From: Betaproteobacteria bacterium HGW-Betaproteobacteria-18
GTDB lineage: Bacteria; Pseudomonadota; Gammaproteobacteria; Burkholderiales; Burkholderiaceae_C
Length of the DNA: 50,514 nt
Assembly (NCBI GenBank): GCA_002842265.1
Contig: PHCO01000003.1
Location: forward strand, 1 to 50,514
Reading direction: 5' to 3'
A program made the position numbers and the translations under genes. This document shows positions 16,738 to 24,195 of the stretch, piece after piece (the stretch's first letter is position 1; each line of letters begins with the position of its first letter). The notes beneath the pieces are model-generated. The model ran no database searches, was not told the DNA's origin, and saw only the letters and a program-made list of their open reading frames with translations.

Positions 16738-17678
16738 GTCGCGCATCTAGACCCCCAGTTCCCGCCGCTGTTCGGCGCGCCATCCTAGTTGAGGCCGGAC
16801 ACAAGTGCGCCATTCCGCGGTGTGGGCATGGAGACGTGGATATCCACCACATCGTTCCGTGGGAGACCTGCGGTAAGCATGAATACGCGAACTTGATATC
16901 TCTTTGCCCAAACTGTCATCGCCGTGCACATAAAGGTGAGATCGACCGTAAGTCACTTCATCTCTACAAGGCTGCTTTGGTGGCCTCATTCCAAGTCGCC
17001 GGTGAAGCGCTGTTCTCGGCTCCAGCAGTGGAGATCAAGCGACGCATCTACGAGGTGGATTCGGCGAGCGCGGAATGCAGTTTCAGCTTCGAGTACCCCG
17101 ACTTTGTCAATCCAATGGCTCGAATAGTTTCCAAAAACATTGAGGCCTGGGGGCTCGAACTCTTGGCGACGTTTCGTCAGTCACAGGATGCGGAACACCG
17201 TCTACACCCAAACAAACCAGATTACCCGATCTGGTGGCTTACTGGCTCCTACCAAGTCTCCCGACGAGATACGCAAGTTATCAGCGTTCGATATGACATT
17301 GAGCAAATGGCCTTTGGAGCTGCCCATCGGTCGTACGAGACAAGAGTGCAAAACTTCTTCGTCGACCCATTTTCGCCAATGCTGCTTGAGGAACTTCTCG
17401 CTTCCCCTCGGGCGATTGAACCTTTGGCAGAAGCAGTCAGACGAAAGCTGCTATCAGGTGGAGACTTAGACCCAACTCACGTCGAGATTGGTACGGCGCC
17501 GGACCCGGATCTTTTCTCGAGGTTCGTAGTCGATCAGTACGGCCTTACCTTCATGTTCGATCCGTATGAGGTTGCGTGCTACGCCCAAGGACCGCAGCAC
17601 GTAAGTCTCTCATTTGAGGAGTTGGCTAAGCTATTCAAACGAGAGCAACTTTACGTCCTTACTCCACCAGACTCATAA
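16734..17678 (+). CDS. HNH endonuclease-domain protein
   Basis: A 314-residue product has an N-terminal HNH nuclease (about 20-70): cysteine pair C-x4-C (KCAIPRCGHG), the HNH signature VDIHHIVPW, then NLISLCPNCHRRAHKG. The C-terminal 240 residues are not recognised and may sense or bind a partner. The ATG lies within the core GTTATGA of the preceding attC site, and the stop TAA lies within CTCATAAC, the exact complement of GTTATGAG. The gene therefore fills the whole cassette, which is common in integron cassettes. No methylase partner is adjacent. A restriction or defence role is possible but inferred. Confidence 0.82.
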   Translation: MSRASRPPVPAAVRRAILVEAGHKCAIPRCGHGDVDIHHIVPWETCGKHEYANLISLCPNCHRRAHKGEIDRKSLHLYKAALVASFQVAGEALFSAPAVEIKRRIYEVDSASAECSFSFEYPDFVNPMARIVSKNIEAWGLELLATFRQSQDAEHRLHPNKPDYPIWWLTGSYQVSRRDTQVISVRYDIEQMAFGAAHRSYETRVQNFFVDPFSPMLLEELLASPRAIEPLAEAVRRKLLSGGDLDPTHVEIGTAPDPDLFSRFVVDQYGLTFMFDPYEVACYAQGPQHVSLSFEELAKLFKREQLYVLTPPDS

Positions 17679-17722
17679 CAGCAAAGGCGTGCCCTGGGAC
17701 GTTTTCTACAACCTCGTTAACG
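17672..17722 (+). other. Degenerate attC-like site
   Basis: CTCATAAC at 17672-17679 is the perfect complement of the GTTATGAG that begins the HNH unit, as expected of R''. A core-like GTTAACG lies at 17716, itself complementary to GGTTAAC at 18348. The inner arms do not pair well and the length (51 bp) is short, so this is a decayed or atypical site. Confidence 0.4.
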
Positions 17723-17744
17723 GCGGCTTTTGCGCATGCACAAA

Positions 17745-17831
17745 GACCGCTCCTGGCCGGGACTGCCAGTTCGCGGTCAAGTCCGGCAGCGGTCCTTGGT
17801 CATGCACCGGATCGAAAGATCGGTGTCGACG
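17745..17831 (+). repeat. Palindromic intergenic repeat, copy 1
   Basis: GACCGCTCCTGGCCGGGACT, then a 15-nt loop, then AGTCCGGCAGCGGTC: an imperfect hairpin, followed by a tail ending GTGTCGACG. Related copies lie at 18497-18583 and 21325-21376. Confidence 0.7.
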
Positions 17832-17891
17832 GCCAGGAACATAGCGAGCCGACCCTGATCAGGCACCCGAACCTCACCTAGAACGATCCAC

Positions 17892-18353
17892 ATGTACGCG
17901 GAACAGATTAGGCGCTATTTAGATGCATATGACGGCAAACCTCCACGGGTTCGCCTGACCTATGTCGATCTCACAATTGGAGAAACGACGGGTGTCTATT
18001 TCGCTGAAGGCCCGAGAGGTCTCTTTCCGTCTATCTATGAGTTCGCTGCCGAAGCGCTCATTTCTATTGAGCATCACATGACCGGCGAAGAAACCGCCAC
18101 CTACCCCCAATCCGCATGGTCGGAATTAGAAGCTTTCTCCTGCGATGCTCTACCTTGGATGAACTTCTACAACCAGATAGTGCGGCCGGGAGAAATGCTG
18201 TGCTTTCCGACCGAACAAGTACTTGGCTTCAAGCCCCCGATGAATCTTGAGCGCAAGCTGTACTTGACTCCACACTTCAGCGGCACGGAAGAGTGCTTTG
18301 CCACTCAAAACATTGATGTGTTCGCTCTTCTGTATTGGCATACAACCGGTTAA
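17892..18353 (+). CDS. Hypothetical protein in cassette-like unit
   Basis: A 153-residue soluble product (MYAEQIRRYLDAYDGKPPRV...). It is acidic with many aromatic residues and has no signal peptide, membrane helix or metal motif. No family was recognised. Its stop codon falls within GGTTAAC, complementary to the core-like GTTAACG at 17716, again the arrangement of a cassette gene ending inside its own recombination site. Start ATG 17892 is accepted because the protein-like sequence begins there; a weak GAACGATCC precedes it. Confidence 0.55.
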   Translation: MYAEQIRRYLDAYDGKPPRVRLTYVDLTIGETTGVYFAEGPRGLFPSIYEFAAEALISIEHHMTGEETATYPQSAWSELEAFSCDALPWMNFYNQIVRPGEMLCFPTEQVLGFKPPMNLERKLYLTPHFSGTEECFATQNIDVFALLYWHTTG

Positions 18354-18742
18354 CAAAAAATATCCAAACATCCTGCAAGGCCCTGCTGCCAAACTGATTG
18401 GTCAACCGGACGCCAGCCAGCTAGCTCCACTTTTTTGGTACCTCACTCCGGGCCAGTTACCGCGCGCGTTGAAGGTCTGCTTCACGCATGAGCAGCGACT
18501 GCTGTTGGCCGGGACTACCAGTTCGCGGTCAAGCCCGGGAGCGGTCCTTGATCATTCATCGGATCGAGGGCCTGGTGTCGACGACCATTGACCTGCCCCC
18601 CGCCAGCCGAGGTGCAGGTAGAGGAGAACATAGAGCGATAGCGGCCGTGGGTTAGTCGGCATACCATCTGTTACAGTGGCTGAAATTGACCATCAAAGTG
18701 TTGGTATGTGTGACTATTCCAAACTACGTAAACGAGGGTGCT
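18354..18742. other. Intergenic repeat DNA
   Basis: No gene is supported. The stretch contains a possible core site GCGTTGAAGG at 18467, copy 2 of the palindromic repeat, and the insertion-sequence-like ttgacctgcccccc motif at 18588. The last 100 bp before 18743 are AT-richer and probably contain the promoter of the next operon; no strong box was identified. Confidence 0.45.
18497..18583 (+). repeat. Palindromic intergenic repeat, copy 2
   Basis: GACTGCTGTTGGCCGGGACT, loop ACCAGTTCGCGGTCA, AGCCCGGGAGCGGTC, then a tail ending GTGTCGACG as in copy 1. The outer stem GACTGCT/AGCGGTC keeps pairing with one T-G wobble. Confidence 0.7.
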
Positions 18743-19300
18743 ATGGGTTCATTTGGTTTTCTCCATGTAATATTTCTAATCGCCGGCGGGGCTGTTGCTT
18801 ACTATTTCTTGTTTAGACCAGATGTTCATCTAATCATGCCGAATGAGCTTAAAGATATTGAGAAAAATGTTAAAGACTTAATCGAAGCTGATCCAATGGA
18901 TTACAATCTCATTGCGGAAACAAAGGAAAAACTAAGAGGGGAATTTGTGCAGTGTGCACATATGTTTAATCGAAATCCGCCTGGTTTTTCAAAGGAAGAA
19001 GCTACATCACTCAGGGCGATGGTGGATGAAAGCAAACAAACCTTGAGGAGTGTTTGTAAGCTTATGGAAGAAGTCAAGGGTCCGCTAGAGAAGGTATTGA
19101 GAGCCGCCGAAGTCGCGGCAGAAAAAATCAGAGCGGCAATTGAACTGAGAAAGAAGGATTCTTCTGGTGACAATGATGAGCTCGAGGATGAATTGGATGA
19201 TTTTGAAGCCATGCTGGAATCTATGATTGCTGATGTGCTAAAGCATACAGAGTCAAAGAAAAAACTCGAATATTCGTTGGCAAAGTACGGCTCCCTGTGA
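18743..19300 (+). CDS. Membrane-anchored coiled-coil protein, unknown
   Basis: A 185-residue product has one N-terminal membrane helix (GFLHVIFLIAGGAVAYYFLF) followed by a charged helical region rich in lysine and glutamate (about 35-185) that looks like a coiled coil, ending in an acidic run (DDELEDELDDFEAM-like). The ATG at 18743 is chosen because GAGGGTG lies just upstream; the TTG at 18686 would place 19 unlikely residues before the membrane helix. It is AT-rich compared with the window. The next gene starts 7 bp after its stop, so the two form an operon. No family was recognised. Confidence 0.6.
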   Translation: MGSFGFLHVIFLIAGGAVAYYFLFRPDVHLIMPNELKDIEKNVKDLIEADPMDYNLIAETKEKLRGEFVQCAHMFNRNPPGFSKEEATSLRAMVDESKQTLRSVCKLMEEVKGPLEKVLRAAEVAAEKIRAAIELRKKDSSGDNDELEDELDDFEAMLESMIADVLKHTESKKKLEYSLAKYGSL

Positions 19301-19307
19301 GGTGAAA

Positions 19308-20168
19308 ATGGCTTTTCCTGATGGGGCTTTGTTTGTCAAAAGCGGTGATATTCCGTCCGGAATATATGGTGTAGCGGATACCTTAATATCGAAAGATGAA
19401 CTTACCATTTGGCTGAAGGATCTACAACAGTGCACAATCGTTTCGGATCGGCACGAGTCATATCAAACGGGTACAGGTCGAATCGCTGGAGGAATACTTG
19501 GCGCAGTACTACTTGGACCTATTGGTGCGGCTGGTGGGTTGCTAGCTGGAGGAAAGAGGCGAATTGATCAAACAATAATACTTTGCCGCCTGTTTGATGG
19601 CAGATCGTTTACGGCAGAGTGCTCGCAAACTACTGCGGCAAAACTAACGCAAGTTGCGGTATTAAATCAATCACCTAGACAGGCTGCCTCATCGGCGCCG
19701 ATGTACGAATCATCAAGACCAGTCGCCGTTACTCATGAAAAGGACTCTGATTCAATAGATTGCCCGATGTGCGCAGAACGCATAAAAGAGAAAGCAAAAA
19801 TTTGTCGGTTCTGTGGGTGCAAAGTTCAAGAAGAAAAAAGCAAGAAAGTTGACTCTTTAAAACTGCAGGATGATGTGGATGAAGTGCATCAATTTGACGA
19901 GCTATATCAAAAGTATGTCTCGAACTCAGATGACGCCGAAGTGTTCGATCGAGAATCTGCTTTAGAGGTAATGACTTTGTTTTCTCGGCTTCAAAAGCAA
20001 CACCCCGACCTGTCGTATAGAGACTTGGCGGATAGGGTAAGGGATGAGTTTGGTGGTAACACTAAACAGCCGCTTTATGACCTGATCAAGAATGGGTTTA
20101 AGTTTCTTAGATCGAACAGGAGGTTTGATATCGTTGAAGATCGTTATGTTGTTGTAAAAAAGGCTTGA
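19308..20168 (+). CDS. Glycine-zipper and zinc-ribbon protein, unknown
   Basis: A 286-residue product. Residues about 55-85 form a glycine-rich hydrophobic segment (GRIAGGILGAVLLGPIGAAG), possibly a membrane-inserting hairpin. Residues about 150-172 form a zinc ribbon of the UPF0547 type (CPMCAERIKEKAKICRFCGC). The last 100 residues are helical. The ATG at 19308 follows TGAGGTG, a clear ribosome-binding site, and was preferred over the GTG at 19302. It is translationally close-coupled to the upstream coiled-coil membrane protein. The combination suggests a membrane-associated sensor or effector pair, but no function can be named. Confidence 0.6.
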   Translation: MAFPDGALFVKSGDIPSGIYGVADTLISKDELTIWLKDLQQCTIVSDRHESYQTGTGRIAGGILGAVLLGPIGAAGGLLAGGKRRIDQTIILCRLFDGRSFTAECSQTTAAKLTQVAVLNQSPRQAASSAPMYESSRPVAVTHEKDSDSIDCPMCAERIKEKAKICRFCGCKVQEEKSKKVDSLKLQDDVDEVHQFDELYQKYVSNSDDAEVFDRESALEVMTLFSRLQKQHPDLSYRDLADRVRDEFGGNTKQPLYDLIKNGFKFLRSNRRFDIVEDRYVVVKKA

Positions 20169-20493
20169 TAAGAATCTTGTCATGGTTGTCTGTGGCGTTT
20201 GATAATTGGTTTGCTGGCAAGAATCATGTTTCACGCTGAGTTATCTTTACCACTTTGTTTTCGGGGTTGCACGTTGGCCGAACATAGTCAGTAGTTTATC
20301 GGCCAACGCCATCAGAAACTGATTTATCCGCGAAGGGCGGAAATTGCTGCACAATGTTCAGCAGCTTTTATTTCCGACCGACTGTATCGGGTGGAAAATT
20401 CTAGTTCATACCCGAGCGAAATCTGCACCAAGCCAGAGGAGTGGCTCGACGACTGCCAGGCTTTTCCTAACCTATAGATTTTTTGGAAATTTC
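20169..20493. other. Intergenic with inverted repeat
   Basis: CGTTGGCCGA (20272-20281) and TCGGCCAACG (20299-20308) form a perfect 10-bp stem with a 17-nt loop. There is no T tract, so it may be a protein site or a recombination-site remnant rather than a terminator. The rest, up to the HNH gene start, shows no gene; the upstream part of ORF 20344-20886 before 20494 does not look like protein. Confidence 0.45.
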
Positions 20494-20886
20494 ATGACCG
20501 AGGCCTCGAAGCAACCAAGAAGTACCTACTACCAAGCTTTCGTCAGAGACAAATTTCGCTGTGTGTATTGCGAAAAGGACATCCTTGAGTCCTTCGACTC
20601 CTTTGCAGCCTCGCACCTCGATCACCTCAAGCCGGAAAGTGCGCGAGGACCATGTGAGGATGTATGGAACCGAGTCACTGCCTGTGGTGTTTGCAATTCC
20701 CTCAAGGGTGCCTATGACCCTGTACCCGGCGAGCATGTGACCGAAGAGAATTTCGCTACGGCGGTAGCCAACGCCAAGGACTACATTCAAAAGAAGCGCC
20801 ACGGAGAAGCCAACACCAGTTACTTCCGAGACTACCAGTATTGGCTCGAAGAATCAGCCAAGATAAAGGCTCAGTCCAAACGGTAA
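20494..20886 (+). CDS. Small HNH endonuclease
   Basis: A 130-residue protein consists almost entirely of an HNH nuclease domain: CVYCEKDI (first zinc knuckle), SHLDHLKP (HNH core), then ACGVCNSLKG with the second knuckle and the conserved asparagine. It resembles the 5-methylcytosine-type and McrA-type stand-alone HNH proteins. The start at 20494 was selected because the family begins shortly before the first CxxC and the upstream 50 codons look non-coding. It is a lone gene flanked by repeat DNA. It is the second HNH protein within 4 kb; the sequence similarity between the two is limited to the motif. Confidence 0.82.
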   Translation: MTEASKQPRSTYYQAFVRDKFRCVYCEKDILESFDSFAASHLDHLKPESARGPCEDVWNRVTACGVCNSLKGAYDPVPGEHVTEENFATAVANAKDYIQKKRHGEANTSYFRDYQYWLEESAKIKAQSKR

Positions 20887-20893
20887 CCATCTA

Positions 20894-20917
20894 CAGGCCG
20901 GTGAGTAGACCGGCCTG
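20894..20917 (+). terminator. Hairpin after HNH gene
   Basis: CAGGCCGGT-gagtag-ACCGGCCTG is a perfect 9-bp stem 8 bp after the stop codon. The following tract (cggtacttctctc) is pyrimidine-rich but not a T run, so it is a weak or factor-assisted terminator. Confidence 0.5.
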
Positions 20918-21324
20918 CGGTACTTCTCTCGTTGCTGCGAAGCTGTCAGACAGCCAACCAAGTTGAAGGCCCGCTCATGGCCGAAAGCCCCTGGTCGACC
21001 ATTGCATTCACTCAACCCCAAGCAACAATCCCCTGCCATCGCTCTCGCATCAAAATTAATTTGATTTTTCGCGTTCAATATAGTCGGGACATTTACGAGG
21101 CAAGGGGGTAGTTCTGTTCTTCGCAGCCTCGCTAGTCTGCACGGTGGCCGCTTGGGCACTCCGCGCAGAATTTGTCAGTGGTCCGTAGATGTTGGTGCAG
21201 CACGGCTTCACAAAAGGGAGGCCGAAGAAGCAAGTGCAAACGGCCAACTAAACCAAACAGAGGCTTCCTGTTCGTTGCGTATCGCGAACTCTGTCATTCA
21301 ACGTCTGCTTCACCACATCAACAG

Positions 21325-21376
21325 CGACGGCTCCTGGCCGGGACTACCAGCTCGCGGCCGTACCAAGGAGCCGTCG
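21325..21376 (+). repeat. Palindromic intergenic repeat, copy 3
   Basis: CGACGGCTCCTGGCCGGGACTACCAG...CCAAGGAGCCGTCG. The loop side matches copies 1 and 2, while the outer stem has changed on both sides (CGACGGCTCC with GGAGCCGTCG) and still pairs, which is compensatory change. Confidence 0.65.
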
Positions 21377-21794
21377 TACGTGATAGAAACGGCAAGAAGG
21401 ACTGCTTGCTCAGATCACTGCCGGCCGGGGATCTTGAGCGGACTTTCGTGTAGTTTCAGCATAGCAGTCTGTCAAGCCTTCAATGTTGCTGGATATTGCA
21501 GTCCTTTGCCGCTCCCAACAAAAGCGCCATGTTCCAGTAGACGCAGACCTTGTCGGTCTGTAAGCTATCATGCAAATCGGGAACGAGTGCGCATACCCGA
21601 TTTAGATGCTCGGCGGACCTGGGAGGGACCCAATGGGGTTTCTCGGATCTGTTAAACCTGTTCATAGTGATGTGTTACAGCTTTGATTTCAAATACATTT
21701 TCGGAATGCTATGCGCCTTTATTTGGCAATCGTGATTGTGGGTATCCTGCGTTATGCCGTTTGAATCAAAGGTGTACCTCATCGGAGGGCATAA

Positions 21795-22703
21795 ATGACT
21801 AGTGCCAGCAATGCATTCGTAGCAGCGGCTACCGCCGTGACGATGGCCGCCGCTGTCGGATATGGCCTTTATTGGCTCACGGCCCCAAAGGGGCCGCCAG
21901 TGAATGCGGGACAGTTGGGGCGTAAGTGGTTTGCTTGGACCGCAATGATCTTGACGACTTCTACGTTGCCTCGCTTTTTTCTATCCTACAGTACAGTCTC
22001 ATTTGTGAATTGGGTAATTGGTCTGGTCTTTTTTGGAGGCCTAGCCTTGATATTCGGGTGGGCGTATGGTCGCTTTTCCAGGTTCAAGCCGCCTAGACCT
22101 GATGAGCAGCCAAATGCTCAAGGTGCATACGAGTCACATATGAAGGCTTCACCGAAACACGTAGGCTCGATCCGAACTCACTATACCAATCCACATATTA
22201 CTGAGCACGCCAGCGACGAAGTCATAAAAGGGGGTACAGAGGATGATCCTGATATACCCAAAGACCCAAGCACTGAAATTCCTACGATTGCCACTTCTGG
22301 TCGTGTTCCGCTAACCGCTGCCGAGGCATCCGAAGTGTTATGGGAGAAGGCGGCCCATGAATTGAAGACAAATCGCCGCGAGGGCTTGTGGGCGCGCTGC
22401 TTCGCCGAGAGCGACGGCAATGAAAATCGAGCTTTGGCTCGCTACTTGCGCTTTCGGGTTGGTGAACTACAGGTAGAGCAGAACTCGTCGCCCCAGCAGC
22501 ATGTCGTAAGTCATTGTTCTGCAGATGTAGTTCTCCCAGATCTAGTCTCCGATGAGACGCCAATTTCAGGCGATGAGCCTGTTAAGTGCCCGCGTTGTTC
22601 TCATATCGTCACAGTTGGCTCGACAATTTGTCCAAATTGTTTAGCTATGTTCGGCCCGCAGTCAATCTGGAAATTGGTGCGGAATAAGACTTCCGGTTCG
22701 TGA
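21795..22703 (+). CDS. Membrane protein with helical domain and C-terminal zinc ribbon
   Basis: A 302-residue product. Three membrane helices occupy the first 95 residues (AAAVGYGLYWLT, WTAMILTTSTLPRFFL, VNWVIGLVFFGGLALIFGWAYG). A polar linker follows, then a helical domain at about 180-220 (LWEKAAHELKTNRREGLWAR...ALARYLRFRV). The C terminus is a zinc ribbon (CPRCSHIVTVGSTICPNCLA). The middle domain closely resembles residues 22-70 of the minus-strand gene at 23124-23630. AGGGCAT precedes the ATG at 21795. It probably acts at the inner membrane; the function is unknown. Confidence 0.62.
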   Translation: MTSASNAFVAAATAVTMAAAVGYGLYWLTAPKGPPVNAGQLGRKWFAWTAMILTTSTLPRFFLSYSTVSFVNWVIGLVFFGGLALIFGWAYGRFSRFKPPRPDEQPNAQGAYESHMKASPKHVGSIRTHYTNPHITEHASDEVIKGGTEDDPDIPKDPSTEIPTIATSGRVPLTAAEASEVLWEKAAHELKTNRREGLWARCFAESDGNENRALARYLRFRVGELQVEQNSSPQQHVVSHCSADVVLPDLVSDETPISGDEPVKCPRCSHIVTVGSTICPNCLAMFGPQSIWKLVRNKTSGS

Positions 22704-23123
22704 TCTGTCAGTCGTACACGCGACTATGCATTAACTCAGATGGCAAACATCCTGATTACGTTCGGGGGTGGGCAATCTAGCGGCGTTGCTCAACCGGGCG
22801 CTGGCACTGGGAGATGAAACACCGAAGCCTGAGGTAGAAAAGAACGGCACACGCAAGCAGGTCAATCGTTCGAGTGGGGCTGCTGTTCTTGCGCTGGATC
22901 AGCCCGGCGCTACTGCTGGCCATGTCAGAGTGTGTGAAAGCCTGGGTGAAGACCTACTTGCCCGGCCGCTCCCGCCCTCGAAATCACACCCACAGCAAGC
23001 CTCATCACTCTCAGGCGTACATGCGGGCGACCTAAGTGTTGTGAATTTGGAGACATGCGGGCGGCGGTGATACCAGCTCCGACCATTTAAAGGTGAGGCA
23101 TCTTGATGCAGATTGATTGGACT
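22704..23123. other. Intergenic, no supported gene
   Basis: This lies between two facing genes. A 100-codon plus frame (22768-23070) has no ribosome-binding site and no recognisable domain. I see no terminator with a T tract. Sequence near 22728-22760 could be the decayed end of a cassette (see the 20887-21794 entry). Confidence 0.4.
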
Positions 23124-23630
23124 TCAATCTTTTGAAAAGCCTGGCAGTTCCCAAAGGAAGTGAACACCGTTCGCTCCCAAACGGTCTTCGATGAGAAGTT
23201 CAATCGTATCGTTGTCAAAACCGATCGATCGAAGCTTTTCAATTAATAATGATGCCTGCTGATATTGATCCTCAGAATCTATTACATCTGCAAGCATGTC
23301 AACAAGCTCACCTGGATCTACGGGAAGTGGGGAAGGCAAAACTTCAACAAGAGCAGTTTTTTCTGGTGGTCTTTCTGAACTTGCTGAGTTGTCGACGAAT
23401 GATTTCTGTCTCTCAGCCTTCAGAACTTCGATTTCGTCTTTGATGGACTGAACCCTGTAGCGAATATACAGTGCCCTGGCTTTTTGCTCATCCCCTTGGC
23501 AATCACTTAGCGCTTTTGCCCAGAGCCCAAGTCGCTTCTCACCTTCGGCAAGTTCAAGTACAACTTGCTCATAAAGAACTTCGTCAGCAATTCGCGATGC
23601 GGCGGCTGCACGCCGAAGATTTTCAAACAT
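23124..23630 (-). CDS. Hypothetical helical protein
   Basis: A 168-residue soluble protein (MFENLRRAAAASRIADEVLY...). Residues about 15-65 repeat the domain found in the 21795 product: YEQVVLELAEGEKRLGLWAK, then DEQKARALYIRYRV. The second half has an acidic, proline-containing linker and an ending that looks like a short addiction-type or J-like module (IEKLRSIGFDNDTIELLIED). The ATG at 23630 was chosen over the TTG at 23642. No family name was recognised. It is probably co-transcribed with the fragment at 23705-23869. Confidence 0.58.
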   Translation of the reverse strand: MFENLRRAAAASRIADEVLYEQVVLELAEGEKRLGLWAKALSDCQGDEQKARALYIRYRVQSIKDEIEVLKAERQKSFVDNSASSERPPEKTALVEVLPSPLPVDPGELVDMLADVIDSEDQYQQASLLIEKLRSIGFDNDTIELLIEDRLGANGVHFLWELPGFSKD

Positions 23631-23704
23631 GCTGCGTTCCAAAAATTTGGCGAGAACTATGCATCTCGCTCCATAGTGAGCTGCGATAACATCTTAACAT
23701 TTGA

Positions 23705-23869
23705 TTACCTTGGTTTGGGTCGTTCAAACTTGACTATTTCTCCCTCGTTGGCAATGCAAACGACATGTTCGATAACCCTCTGCGACCCATCACCATCCTC
23801 TGGGGTCATGTAGATCAATTCCATTTGCCATCCAAGTGTAAGCGCGCTGCCATCCCAACTTGACCGCAT
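23705..23869 (-). pseudogene. Probable 5'-truncated small gene
   Basis: The last 40 codons (LIYMTPEDGDGSQRVIEHVV...) read like genuine protein of the same AT-rich style as the downstream gene. The frame runs into the large inverted repeat at 23838-23902 and then into dispersed repeat copy B, where it loses protein character. The ATG at 23869 lies inside the hairpin loop, so either the gene starts there or it was cut by insertion of the repeat. No family. Confidence 0.35.
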
Positions 23870-23902
23870 GGTGAGGTCAAGTTGGGATGGCGGCGCGCTT
23901 AC
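23838..23902. repeat. 28-bp near-perfect inverted repeat
   Basis: GTAAGCGCGCTGCCATCCCAACTTGACC and GGTCAAGTTGGGATGGCGGCGCGCTTAC are complementary except for one position, around a 9-nt loop. There is no T tract. It marks the sharp border between the AT-richer gene pair and dispersed repeat copy B. Confidence 0.85.
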
Positions 23903-24195
23903 GAGTGACCGGTTTCCGGAATGTGTTCGACCGTCATCAACGGGTCGATACCGTCGTCCAGGTGAGGGTGAAGCGGTCGATGGCTCGGCGCCGGCCGGTC
24001 GCGAAGCCCTATGACCGCAGCACCTCACACAGCCGCCATTCGGGCCAGCGCCGGTCGCCGTGCACAACAGCCGCTTCATGGCAGTCAGCGTGAGCGCGCC
24101 TGGCAGCACTCACCGTCACCTGCCGCTGCACTGCCGCCGTCCAAGTCAAGAGTTTGAACGGCAACAACGTCGTGACCTGTCAGTTCGGATTCGAT
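23870..24195. other. Repeat-rich intergenic DNA
   Basis: The right arm of the large inverted repeat, then copy B of the dispersed repeat, then about 60 bp before the end of the SprT-like gene. No coding frame is supported. Confidence 0.5.
23965..24135 (+). repeat. Dispersed intergenic repeat, copy B
   Basis: Same orientation as copy A at 13240-13430; shares cagccgccattcgggccagc, caacagccgcttc and gcgtgag blocks with a common left part (agcggtcgatggctcggcgc versus agcggtcggtggtacggcgc). Confidence 0.65.

Larger units (their letters stand above)
20887..21794. other. Long intergenic stretch
   Basis: There are 0.9 kb without a supported gene. A 63-codon minus-strand frame (21056-21247) ends in protein-like sequence (NRTTPLPRKCPDYIERE) and could be a small gene or a fragment. 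Copy 3 of the palindromic repeat lies at 21325-21376. GCGTTATGCC at 21752 resembles a cassette core site, and GCATTAAC at 22728 past the next gene is its near complement. Confidence 0.45.

Noticed and set aside
18354-18476. A full attC site after the 17892 gene
   Set aside because: R''-like GGTTAAC and a core-like GTTGAAG exist, but the inner arms do not form the expected hairpin by eye, so it was not called as a feature.
22768-23070. 100-aa plus-strand ORF
   Set aside because: No ribosome-binding site, no domain, and composition like the repeat DNA.
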